This document shows positions 1 through 6,988 of a stretch of 17,475 nt of DNA, in pieces. This DNA is from Pseudomonadota bacterium (GTDB taxonomy: Bacteria; Pseudomonadota; Alphaproteobacteria; SMXQ01): assembly GCA_022562375.1 (NCBI GenBank), contig JADFPK010000008.1:1-17475 (forward strand), given 5' to 3'. The notes below the pieces were generated by a model, which was given only the letters and a program-made list of their open reading frames with translations, did no database searches and had not been told where the DNA came from. A program made the translations under genes and the position numbers. Each line of letters starts with the position of its first letter. Position 1 is the stretch's first letter.

Positions 1-916
1 GGGCCTGGACCAGGGACTTGAGCCGTTGGTCGAGAATGTGGGTGTAGATCTGGGTGGTGGATATATCGGCATGTCCCAGCATCTGCTGGACGCTCCTGAG
101 ATCGGCGCCGTTGGCGAGAAGGTGGCTGGCGAAGGCGTGGCGGAGCACATGGGGCGAGACGCGGGCGGGATCGATCGAGGCGGCGGCGGCAAGGCGCTTG
201 AGCAACTGGGCGAAGCGCTGGCGCGTCAGGTGCCCGCTGGCGCCGCGGGAAGGAAACAGCCACTTCACCTCCCGGCCCCGGGGCAGGAAAGGGCCCCGTA
301 CCGCGCGGTACGCGGTGATCGCCTCGATCGCGGCGGCGCCGAGCGGCACCATGCGCTCCCTGTCGCCCTTGCCGCGCACGAGGAGGACGCCGGCCTCTCG
401 CGGCACCGCGGAAAGCGGCAGGGTGACGAGCTCGGACACCCGCAATCCGGTGGCGTAGAGAATTTCGAGAAGCGCCGTCAGCCGGATGCCTTCCGCGCCC
501 TTGACGGCGCGCGCCGCCGCCAGCAGGGCATCGACCTCGGCTTCGCTCAAGACCTTGGGCAGGGTGCGCCCTTGGCGCGGGCTGTCGATTCCGGCGGTGG
601 CGTCTTGGGGGCGAATGCCCTCGGCAAACAGGAAGCGGTAGAACTGCCGGAGCGAGGACAAACGCCGGGCGCCGGTCCCCGGCGCCAGCCCGGCGCGGGC
701 GAGGCCCTGAATATAATCCCTGACCGCGTCCGTGTCGGCCGCCTCGATGGAGACGCCCCGCGCCGCGAGGCGGGCGGCAAAATGCTTAAGATCGCGCCGG
801 TAGGCCTCGATGGTGTTGACCGCCGCGCCACGCTCCGCCGACAACATCTCGAGAAACGACTCCACATGACGGAAGCCGGACCCGAAATCTTCGTCTCCTC
901 TTTCTTCAGGGTCCAT
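1..916 (-). CDS. xerD: Site-specific tyrosine recombinase XerD (3' end cut by window)
   Basis: XerD acts with XerC at the chromosomal dif site to resolve chromosome dimers at division, under FtsK control. The frame reads 305 residues and runs off the left edge; relatives end only a few to about fifteen residues later. A SAM-like core-binding domain covers about residues 15-100 and the catalytic domain about 120-305. The complete active site is visible: R159 (ATGLRVSEL), K183 (RGKGDRE), H256 and R259 (SPHVLRHAF), H282 (MLGHADIS) and the nucleophile Y291 (IYTHI). XerD is preferred over XerC because of the SPHVLRHAFASHLL and MLGHADISTTQIYTH wording, but this is not proof. The ATG at 916 lies 11 bases after the stop of the upstream gene, so the two are probably cotranscribed. 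No strong Shine-Dalgarno is seen, which fits translation following the upstream gene. Confidence 0.93.
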   Translation of the reverse strand, partial: MDPEERGDEDFGSGFRHVESFLEMLSAERGAAVNTIEAYRRDLKHFAARLAARGVSIEAADTDAVRDYIQGLARAGLAPGTGARRLSSLRQFYRFLFAEGIRPQDATAGIDSPRQGRTLPKVLSEAEVDALLAAARAVKGAEGIRLTALLEILYATGLRVSELVTLPLSAVPREAGVLLVRGKGDRERMVPLGAAAIEAITAYRAVRGPFLPRGREVKWLFPSRGASGHLTRQRFAQLLKRLAAAASIDPARVSPHVLRHAFASHLLANGADLRSVQQMLGHADISTTQIYTHILDQRLKSLVQA

Positions 917-927
917 ATTAAGCCGGA

Positions 928-2802
928 TCAGATGCCGGCGCCGATGGCGGCCTCCACGGCAAGCGCCCGGGCCTCTTTCTCGAGACCGACCTCGCGCAGG
1001 CCGGAAATCACCGCGCGGAGCAGAAGCGGACCGGCGCCGGTGGGTCCGTCCTCGCCGAGGCAAATGAGCGTCAACAGAACGGTGGCGCCGATGCGTCTGC
1101 CGGCGGCGGCGGAGTTGAGGGCATGGAGCAGCGCCGGCGCCGGCAGTTTGACGTTTTCGAATAGCGGTCCCTCCTGAAGCGGCTCCCACAGCTTGGCGTC
1201 GACCGGCTCGTCGAACGCCTCGAGCAGGGTGAAAAGCGCCGTTGCCCGCGCCCGCAACCCGTCGGTCCCGGCCGATTTGTTGGACTCCCACCATTCGTTC
1301 AGCGCATCCGCCTCCCAAGCCAGGGAATCCGCCGCATCGGCAAGCTGGATCAACGCCCAAAGCGATCTCTCGGCGGCCCTGCCGCCGCCTTGGCCGGCTT
1401 CGGCCATCGCGACCCCGGCGCCGGGGGGCGACGCCTGGCGGATCAGGGCAAGCCAGGCGGCGGCGGCCTGGTAACGCCCGGCGGTCAACAGGGCGCGGCC
1501 CGCCTCCTCGGCGAACCAGGCAAGCTCCAAGGCCGGCGCGATTCTTCCAAGCGTCGGCAGATGGACCCGCACCGAGGTCTGATAGCCGCCACTTTCCCGC
1601 GCCAGCGCCCAGGCCTTGCGCAGGATTTCGGCCTGGGCCGTCGGCACCGATTGGATCGTGCTCGCCTGGTAGAGAAGCGCCCGGCCGCGCGGTCCGCGGT
1701 CGGCTTCGGCCTGGGAGAACGCGTTGGCGAGCTGTTCAGGCGAGAAGGTGACGCTGGCGTAGAGTTGGGCCAGGGAATCGCTCGTCAGCGCGCCGACCGC
1801 CTCGGCCCTTTCGGCGGCCTCGAGGCGCAGATCGAGGGGCGCGTTGGGGCTGATCGCGACGGTGCGCAATATCGCCGCATCCGCTGTCGCCAACACGTCC
1901 TCGGGCAATTGTTGCCGGGCCGCGCGCAGCATCGCGAGATGAAGCGGCGCCGGCTTGGGCAGGCTCTCCACCACCGCTCCCTGGTCACCGCCGAGCGCCC
2001 CGATGAGGGTGAAAAACACCTGGTCATCGCCGTGCCCCAGCTCGCGCAGAAGCCCGGCGCCTAACGCCGCCTTGGCGTGCTCGCCGGCCAGCGCCTGGCA
2101 GAACGACAGGGCCTTCTGCCAGTACGCTCCCTGGTGCTGGCGGATCAGGGCGCGTATCCGGGAGCACGCCCCGGCGTTGTCGTTGGTGAGAAAGGCGTTA
2201 TCGATCCTCGCCCGGGCCAGTGCTTCGTCATTGAGCTTCGACGGCGCCACCCGAAGCAGATCGCCGACCACTTTCGGATCGCCCATGGCGGCAAGGATTT
2301 CCACCCGCATGGCGACCAGAGAACGCCCCGATCCGGGCCCCTCGGGCGGCGTCGCGCTCGACAGCAAAAGGCGGCGCGCAAGCTCGCGCATGACGGACGA
2401 AGCAACCGCCACCGGAATTTTGGGCAAAAGCCTCTCGACCAGAGAACGGCTGGTGCCCTTCCACATGTCGACACCGAAGCCGGCACTGGCGTCGTCGAGC
2501 AGACCCACCGAATCGGGATCGATTGCCCGCAGTTCGCCAACCTTGATGGGCCGGTCCGTCTCGACGCGCCCTTGGGGCGGGGCGCCGCGCAAGACCGGTT
2601 TCGGCGTCTCGGACGTCGGTGAACCGGCGCCGGCGCCGGCCGGCGATACCGCCGGTTTCGCCGGCACCAGGCTTCTCGGCGCATCGGCGGGCTCGCTCGC
2701 GGCGCCGGTTTCCTGGGCCGTCGCCGGTGCGATGGCGGCGAGGCAGAAAAGCACCGCCCAAAGCGCGCCGGAAGCCCAGGCCCTAACGGAATATCCGGTC
2801 AT
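928..2802 (-). CDS. Exported protein of unknown function, upstream of xerD
   Basis: This is a 624-residue protein with no domain I can name. Residues 1-30 form a signal peptide: a short basic start, the hydrophobic run LWAVLFCLAAIAPA, then a likely signal peptidase I site after ATAQ. Residues about 31-90 are rich in Pro, Ala, Gly and Ser and look disordered. The rest (about 110-620) is Ala/Leu-rich helical sequence with spaced hydrophobic pairs, resembling a TPR-like helical solenoid, but I see no clean repeat consensus. It should sit in the periplasm or on the inner face of the outer membrane. The start at 2802 lies inside the end of the small membrane-protein gene (20-base overlap), suggesting translational coupling, and xerD follows after 11 bases. 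The linkage to xerD may point to a cell-division or envelope role; that is inference only. Confidence 0.85.
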   Translation of the reverse strand: MTGYSVRAWASGALWAVLFCLAAIAPATAQETGAASEPADAPRSLVPAKPAVSPAGAGAGSPTSETPKPVLRGAPPQGRVETDRPIKVGELRAIDPDSVGLLDDASAGFGVDMWKGTSRSLVERLLPKIPVAVASSVMRELARRLLLSSATPPEGPGSGRSLVAMRVEILAAMGDPKVVGDLLRVAPSKLNDEALARARIDNAFLTNDNAGACSRIRALIRQHQGAYWQKALSFCQALAGEHAKAALGAGLLRELGHGDDQVFFTLIGALGGDQGAVVESLPKPAPLHLAMLRAARQQLPEDVLATADAAILRTVAISPNAPLDLRLEAAERAEAVGALTSDSLAQLYASVTFSPEQLANAFSQAEADRGPRGRALLYQASTIQSVPTAQAEILRKAWALARESGGYQTSVRVHLPTLGRIAPALELAWFAEEAGRALLTAGRYQAAAAWLALIRQASPPGAGVAMAEAGQGGGRAAERSLWALIQLADAADSLAWEADALNEWWESNKSAGTDGLRARATALFTLLEAFDEPVDAKLWEPLQEGPLFENVKLPAPALLHALNSAAAGRRIGATVLLTLICLGEDGPTGAGPLLLRAVISGLREVGLEKEARALAVEAAIGAGI

Positions 2803-2923
2803 TCGGGATGACTTTCTCTACCGGCGTGGACGGTGGCGGGATGTCCCAGGTGGCGAGGAAAACGGCGCCTCCCACCAGGACGACCAGGAGAACGATCAGG
2901 AGCAGGCGGGAAAGTTTGCTCAT
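2783..2923 (-). CDS. Small single-span membrane protein (46 aa), unknown function
   Basis: This short gene reads ATG at 2923 to TAG at 2783-2785 and encodes 46 residues. It starts MSKLSRLLLIVLL, has one hydrophobic span at about residues 5-24 (LLLIVLLVVLVGGAVFLATW), then a Pro-rich stretch (DIPPPSTPVEKV) and a polar end (IPNDRIFR). The Lys/Arg before the span suggests the N-terminus is cytoplasmic and the roughly 20-residue tail periplasmic. It is supported as real by the clean membrane segment, the basic-hydrophobic-polar layout and its 20-base overlap with the start of the exported 624-residue protein, typical of coupled genes. The same compartment as its neighbour suggests they may work together. 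I recall similar TWDIPPP...VEKVIP small ORFs from other Rhodospirillales, but could not check this here. Confidence 0.75.
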   Translation of the reverse strand: MSKLSRLLLIVLLVVLVGGAVFLATWDIPPPSTPVEKVIPNDRIFR

Positions 2924-2935
2924 TACCGAAACACG

Positions 2936-2982
2936 ACCGACAGTTTAGGTTTAACCGACATGGCTAGGTTTAACCGACATGG
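2936..2982. repeat. Direct repeat in the divergent region before the small membrane protein and aroK
   Basis: Two identical 18-base copies, TAGGTTTAACCGACATGG, lie at 2946-2963 and 2965-2982, one base apart (period 19). A third, partial copy keeps only ACCGACA at 2936-2942, giving three ACCGACA boxes 18 and 19 bases apart. Each full copy contains GGTTTAACC, an odd-centred palindrome. The array lies 13-59 bases upstream of the small membrane protein start on the minus strand, where a regulator could bind to one face of the helix over about two turns per repeat. The repeat is certain; its role is not known. Confidence 0.8.
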
Positions 2983-3055
2983 AACGCCCTGCCCCGCCCG
3001 GCGTCACGAACAGGGCACGAAGATAATCCGCTGGCGCACGACATCCCACACTAGA

Positions 3056-3061
3056 TATGAT
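3056..3061 (+). promoter_or_regulatory. Possible -10 box for the aroK-aroB unit
   Basis: TATGAT matches the -10 consensus at five of six positions and lies about 95 bases upstream of the aroK start in the AT-richest part of this intergenic region. No good -35 box is found 16-18 bases upstream (the sequence there is GGCGCA-like), so this is a weak call. A small odd palindrome, TTTGCGGCAAA, follows at 3081-3091 in the would-be leader. Confidence 0.25.
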
Positions 3062-3156
3062 AAGCTCCAACCATGGTCATTTTGCGGCAAACTAACGGCT
3101 CGCCGGGTTCCTTGCAACCACCTCAGCGGGCCGCTTGACCGGATGGGCCCTCCGAC

Positions 3157-3726
3157 ATGACTCTCCGCCTTTCCATGCCGGCGCCCAAACCCATCGTCTT
3201 GGTCGGCCTGATGGGAGCCGGCAAGACCAGCATCGGCCGCCTGCTGGCGAAACGTCTGGGCCTCGAGTTCATCGACGCCGATCACGAGATCGAACTGGCG
3301 GCGCAATGTTCCGTCGAGCGGATCTTCGAGCGCCACGGCGAGGCGGTGTTCCGCGACGGCGAACAGCGGGTGATCGCCAGACTTCTGAGCGGGCCGACGC
3401 ATGTTTTGGCGACCGGGGGCGGCGCCTTCATGCGAAAGGCGACCCGCGACGTCATCCGTAGACGGGGCATATCGGTGTGGTTGCGGGCGGACCTCGATCT
3501 GCTGCTGCGCCGCGTCTCGCGGCGCAAGAACCGGCCGCTTCTGAGGAATGAAAATCCCAGACAAATCCTCGAGAAATTAATAGAGGAACGTTATCCGGTC
3601 TACGCCGAGGCGGATATCGTCGTCGATTCCGGCGATCGCTCGCCGGGGACCATCGTCGACAACGTCATCGGCGCGCTCGAGACCTTCCTTGGCGCCGGCG
3701 CCGGTTCCAGCCAGGCCGCGGGCTGA
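3157..3726 (+). CDS. aroK: Shikimate kinase
   Basis: It phosphorylates shikimate to shikimate 3-phosphate with ATP, the fifth step of the chorismate pathway, in the cytoplasm. The 189-residue frame has all the family signatures: Walker A GLMGAGKTS (residues 17-25), the shikimate-binding FIDAD (D40 and D42), R66 in FRDGE, the ATGGGAF loop (about 85-91), the lid NRPLL (R126) and ERYPVY (R145) that contacts substrate. Length is normal with a slightly extended start; an ATG at 3175 (residue 7) would trim this to the usual few residues before PIVLVGLMG, and neither has a clear ribosome site. It is followed after 26 bases by aroB, the classic aroK-aroB pair. The C-terminal tail (GAGAGSSQAAG) is low-complexity and probably unimportant. 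Confidence 0.96.
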   Translation: MTLRLSMPAPKPIVLVGLMGAGKTSIGRLLAKRLGLEFIDADHEIELAAQCSVERIFERHGEAVFRDGEQRVIARLLSGPTHVLATGGGAFMRKATRDVIRRRGISVWLRADLDLLLRRVSRRKNRPLLRNENPRQILEKLIEERYPVYAEADIVVDSGDRSPGTIVDNVIGALETFLGAGAGSSQAAG

Positions 3727-3752
3727 CCGGCAAGGGTGGCGAGGCAGAGGCA

Positions 3753-4868
3753 ATGACCGGTCCGGTTTCCGTTCCCGTCGAGCTTGGCGAACGGCGCTAC
3801 GAAATACTTGTCGGCGCCGGCCTGTTGGCGGAGGCGGGCGCCCACATCGGCCCGATCATGCGCCAAAAACACGCCATCATCGTCACCGACGAGAGGGTTG
3901 CCGCGCATTATCTCGCGACCCTCGAGGCGGCGCTTCGGGCGGCGGGCATCGAACATCGGGCGATCGTGCTGGCGCCCGGCGAACAGGCCAAGGATTTCAC
4001 CCATTTTCAGAAGCTCATCGAGGACATTCTCGACGCCGGGATCGAGCGCGGCACCACCCTCATCGGCCTCGGCGGCGGCGTCATCGGGGACCTTACGGGA
4101 TTCGCCGCGGCGGTACTGCTTCGCGGCATCGATTTCGTGCAGCTGCCGACGACCCTGCTGGCCCAGGTGGACAGCGCCGTCGGCGGCAAGACCGGGATCA
4201 ACACGCGGCACGGCAAGAACCTGGTCGGCGCCTTTCATCAGCCCCGGTTGGTGCTCGCCGACATCGATGCGCTCGGCACGCTATCGCGGCGGGAGTTTCT
4301 CGCCGGCTACGCCGAAGTGGTGAAGTACGGCCTCATCGGCGATGCCGGGTTTTTCGACTGGCTCGAGGGTCACGCCGACGCCATTTGCGGGGGAGACATC
4401 GCCGCCAGGCAGGAAACGGTGGTGGCGAGTTGCAAGGCCAAGGCGGCGATCGTCGCCGCCGACGAACGCGAGTCGGGACCCCGCGCGCTGTTGAACCTCG
4501 GTCATACTTTCGGCCATGCCCTCGAGGCCGCGGCCGGTTACGGACCGGACCTGCTTCATGGCGAAGCCGTCGCCATCGGCATGGTCATGGCTTTCGATCT
4601 TTCGGTTCGTCTCGGCCTGTGCCCGGCGGATGACGCCGCCCGGGTGCGCCGCCATATCCTCGGCGTCGGCCTGCCGGTGGATATGCGCACCCTCGAGGCG
4701 GCGGGGCTCAACGCCCGGGCGCTGATATCCCATATGGGGCATGATAAGAAGGTACGGGACGGCAAGGTGACTTTCATCCTCGCCCGCGGTATCGGCGAGG
4801 CCTTCATCAGCACCGACGTGGAGCCGGCGGCGGTGGAGGAACTGCTGGCCAACGCATTGGCGGCGTAG
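3753..4868 (+). CDS. aroB: 3-dehydroquinate synthase
   Basis: It converts DAHP to 3-dehydroquinate, the second step of the shikimate pathway, using NAD+ and a divalent metal (usually Zn2+ or Co2+). The 371-residue length is normal. Visible motifs are APGEQAK (about 74-80), the nucleotide-binding GGGVIGDLTGF (about 107-117), QLPTTLLAQVDSAVGGKTGIN (130-150), the metal ligands E188 (AGYAEVVK), H251 (NLGHTFGHA) and H269 (LLHGEAV), and the later GHDKKV. Nothing is missing. It lies 26 bases after aroK on the same strand and is probably on the same transcript; the CorC-type gene follows after 48 bases. Confidence 0.97.
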   Translation: MTGPVSVPVELGERRYEILVGAGLLAEAGAHIGPIMRQKHAIIVTDERVAAHYLATLEAALRAAGIEHRAIVLAPGEQAKDFTHFQKLIEDILDAGIERGTTLIGLGGGVIGDLTGFAAAVLLRGIDFVQLPTTLLAQVDSAVGGKTGINTRHGKNLVGAFHQPRLVLADIDALGTLSRREFLAGYAEVVKYGLIGDAGFFDWLEGHADAICGGDIAARQETVVASCKAKAAIVAADERESGPRALLNLGHTFGHALEAAAGYGPDLLHGEAVAIGMVMAFDLSVRLGLCPADDAARVRRHILGVGLPVDMRTLEAAGLNARALISHMGHDKKVRDGKVTFILARGIGEAFISTDVEPAAVEELLANALAA

Positions 4869-4916
4869 CCGCGCCGCGCCCGGCAGGATCGGGCGTAAAA
4901 TCAATCGGTACGACAA

Positions 4917-6209
4917 ATGGAATTTTCTCTTCTCATCTCCCTTGGCATTATCGCCATTCTGCTGGTGCTCTCGGCGTTCTTCTCGGGCGCGGAAACGGCG
5001 CTGACGGCGGTCTCGCGGCCGCTGATCCATCAGCTCGAGCGCAAGGGCAACCGGCGCGCCGGCCTGGTGAACATGCTGCGCAAGGACAAGGAACGCCTGA
5101 TCGGGGCCATTTTGCTGGGCAACAACGTCGTCAACATCCTCGCCTCGGTGCTGGCCACCAGCATACTGATCGGACTGTACGGCGAAGCGGGCGTGATCTA
5201 CGCCACCGTCGCCATGACGCTGCTGGTGGTGATCTTCGCCGAAATCTTGCCCAAGACCTACGCCATCCAGAACGCCAACCGGATGTCGCTCGCCGTTGCG
5301 CCGCTTGTGCGGAGCCTCGTCATCCTGCTGTCGCCGATTGTCCTCGCCCTGCGGATGTTCGTGCGTATCCTTTTGCGTCTGTTCGGCATCGACATGTCGG
5401 GCGACCGGGGCATGACGATGACCGTCGAGGAACTTCATGGCGCCATTGCGCTCCATACCGGGGAGGACCCCGGCATCAGGCACGAACGCGCCATGCTGCA
5501 CAGCATCCTCGAACTCGCCGATGTCGAGGTCGGCGAGATCACCGTCCACCGCAAGGACGTGGTGATGTTGGATGCCGACGAGAAACCCGAGGCGCTCGTC
5601 GCACAGGTGGTGAAAAGCCCGTATACGCGCCTGCCCCTATGGCGCGATAAGCCGGAAAACATAATCGGCGTCCTTCATGCCAAGGCCGTTCTGCAGGCGG
5701 TGCATGACCAGGCGCCCGATGGCGCCGCGCCCAACCTCTTGAGGCTCGCGGCCAAGCCCTGGTTCATTCCCGAATCGACAAGCCTTCTCCACCAGCTCCA
5801 GGCCTTCCGTCAACGGCGGGAGCATTTCGCCCTGGTGGTCGATGAATACGGGGCGCTGATGGGGATCGTCACCCTCGAGGACATTCTCGAGGAAATCGTC
5901 GGCGACATTGCCGACGAACACGACGTCACCGCGCCGCCCGGTGTACGGTTACAGCGCGATGGCTCGGCCATTGTCGAAGGCACGTTCACCATACGCGATC
6001 TCAATCGGCGGTTCGACTGGCGGCTGCCGGACGAGGACGCCGCCACCATCGCCGGCCTGTTGCTGCACGAGGCGCGCGAAATCCCCACGGTCGGCCAGGT
6101 CTTCGAGTTCCATGATTTCCGTTTCGAGGTCCTCCACCGTACGCGTAACCAGATCACCTCGATCCGCGTCACCCCGCCGAAGGGGCTGCCCGGCCCGGGC
6201 CCGCTCTGA
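4917..6209 (+). CDS. CNNM/CorC-type membrane protein (DUF21, CBS pair, transporter-associated domain)
   Basis: This is a 430-residue membrane protein of the HlyC/CorC group, whose members are linked to Mg2+/Co2+ export or homeostasis. Order of parts: a DUF21/CNNM membrane domain (residues 1-150) with spans near 4-27, 62-90, 94-116 and 124-150, and signature pieces SAFFSGAETALTAVSR and LLGNNVVNILAS; a linker; a CBS pair at about 205-330 (VHRKDVVMLDAD, SPYTRLPLW, NIIGVLHAKAVL, HFALVVDEYGALMGIVTLEDILEEIVGDI); and the C-terminal CorC_HlyC FAD-like fold at about 338-422 (IVEGTFTIRDLNRRFDW). Length and layout are normal. It is commonly found after aroB in related bacteria, so its place is ordinary. 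It is probably cotranscribed with aroKB (48-base gap). The substrate cannot be read from sequence. Confidence 0.9.
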   Translation: MEFSLLISLGIIAILLVLSAFFSGAETALTAVSRPLIHQLERKGNRRAGLVNMLRKDKERLIGAILLGNNVVNILASVLATSILIGLYGEAGVIYATVAMTLLVVIFAEILPKTYAIQNANRMSLAVAPLVRSLVILLSPIVLALRMFVRILLRLFGIDMSGDRGMTMTVEELHGAIALHTGEDPGIRHERAMLHSILELADVEVGEITVHRKDVVMLDADEKPEALVAQVVKSPYTRLPLWRDKPENIIGVLHAKAVLQAVHDQAPDGAAPNLLRLAAKPWFIPESTSLLHQLQAFRQRREHFALVVDEYGALMGIVTLEDILEEIVGDIADEHDVTAPPGVRLQRDGSAIVEGTFTIRDLNRRFDWRLPDEDAATIAGLLLHEAREIPTVGQVFEFHDFRFEVLHRTRNQITSIRVTPPKGLPGPGPL

Positions 6210-6210
6210 A

Positions 6211-6265
6211 ACGGCTAGGGAAAGAGAGCCGGGGAAGAAGCGCCACAACCCCCCGGCGTAGCCGT
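6211..6265. terminator. Nested inverted repeat between two converging genes
   Basis: ACGGCTA (6211-6217) pairs with TAGCCGT (6259-6265), and inside it GCCGGGG (6228-6234) pairs with CCCCGGC (6251-6257). The pair lies immediately after the CorC-type stop and before the stop of the converging ribbon-helix-helix gene, where a shared terminator would be expected. There is no T run on either side, so this is either a weak intrinsic terminator or a transcript-end hairpin. Confidence 0.4.
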
Positions 6266-6275
6266 CATTGCGCCT

Positions 6276-6695
6276 TTAGACGCGTCTCCGCAGGGGATCG
6301 GGACGGGGTGCTTCGTCCGCCATCGGGGCGCGGGATGATCGGCGATGGTTGGCGGCGACACCTTTGTAGCGATCGGCGCCACCCCGGCGACCGATCTTGC
6401 CGTTGGCATTGATCAGTCGCGGCCACCTTGAGTCGGCGCGGGATGCCGCGACATCGCCGTGACCGGCGTCGGCATGACCCTCCTCCGTCGCCGCGGCGCG
6501 GAAGTAGTTTATGATGAAGACACGGAGATGGGCGGTAAAGCTGGAATCTCGACGGAATTTTTCGACCATCGAGCAAATCTCATGTATCGTGCGCCCTTCG
6601 CGCTGGCAAATCTCGGTCACGCCGTCCCACATCTCCGGTTCCAACCGGATGCTGGTGCGCCGTCCCGATACGGTGATGTTACGAATCTGGAGCAT
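6276..6695 (-). CDS. Ribbon-helix-helix domain protein with basic tail
   Basis: The first 68 of 139 residues match the alphaproteobacterial RHH_4-type ribbon-helix-helix family: a beta strand with RRTSIRLEPEMWDGVTEICQ, then REGRTIHEI, and the closing HLRVFIINYFR helix. Such proteins are small DNA-binding dimers, often autoregulators; targets are unknown. I chose the ATG at 6695 because AGGAAGG lies 11 bases before it; the frame stays open upstream to 6869, but that part reads as non-coding. Residues 69-139 are Arg/Ala/Gly-rich, lack family resemblance and could be a real basic DNA-binding tail or simply read-through after loss of the original stop. The gene diverges from the EamA transporter and converges on the CorC-type gene. 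The domain call is fairly sure, the function is not. Confidence 0.72.
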   Translation of the reverse strand: MLQIRNITVSGRRTSIRLEPEMWDGVTEICQREGRTIHEICSMVEKFRRDSSFTAHLRVFIINYFRAAATEEGHADAGHGDVAASRADSRWPRLINANGKIGRRGGADRYKGVAANHRRSSRAPMADEAPRPDPLRRRV

Positions 6696-6988
6696 TGCCG
6701 TAGCCCTTCCTGATTTGTTTGAATGCCAAGGCGTCACGGCATCGCGGCGCCATAACAAGAGCCGAAGGCACTGTGGTAACGTCAACCCATCCAATCGATC
6801 AAATAAGCTTATGTTCCCATAAGAAAAGAGTTGGACTATGCAACCTACAAGGTTCCGGGTGAATGGCAACTATTTAGTGTAATTTCAAATGAAAACAACC
6901 CTTATATGTTCCTGCTTCGCCCTCCTTGCGAAAGCCGGGGCCTTCCATGATGGCCCGGTGAATCGAGAGGGTATGCCGCCGTCGCCGG
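6696..6988. promoter_or_regulatory. Divergent intergenic region with an inverted-repeat operator candidate
   Basis: This 293-base gap is visibly richer in A and T than its surroundings and separates the ribbon-helix-helix gene (minus) from the EamA transporter (plus), so it should hold both promoters. At 6803-6823 three overlapping half-sites occur: ATAAG, CTTATG and CATAAG, forming both the palindrome ATAAGCTTAT (6803-6812) and the hairpin CTTATG-TTCC-CATAAG (6808-6823). CCTTATATG near 6898-6906 could supply a plus-strand -10 box, without a clear -35. No convincing gene lies here: short plus-strand frames at 6838 (14 codons) and 6889 (60 codons) lack family resemblance. Confidence 0.4.

Noticed and set aside
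26..1177. Long open frame on the plus strand opposite xerD and the exported protein gene.
   Set aside because: It spans two real minus-strand genes, is Arg/Gly/Pro-rich and has no family resemblance; it is a GC-rich shadow frame.
2616..2645. GCCGGC-rich tract in the exported-protein gene.
   Set aside because: It encodes the Pro/Ala/Gly-rich linker after the signal peptide; codon bias explains it.
1955..3160. 401-codon plus-strand frame running into the aroK leader.
   Set aside because: It crosses the exported-protein gene, the small membrane protein and the direct repeats; no recognisable domain.
4281..5549. 422-codon minus-strand frame opposite aroB and the CorC-type gene.
   Set aside because: Composition rich in His, Gln, Arg and Asp is typical of antisense frames; both plus-strand genes are certain.
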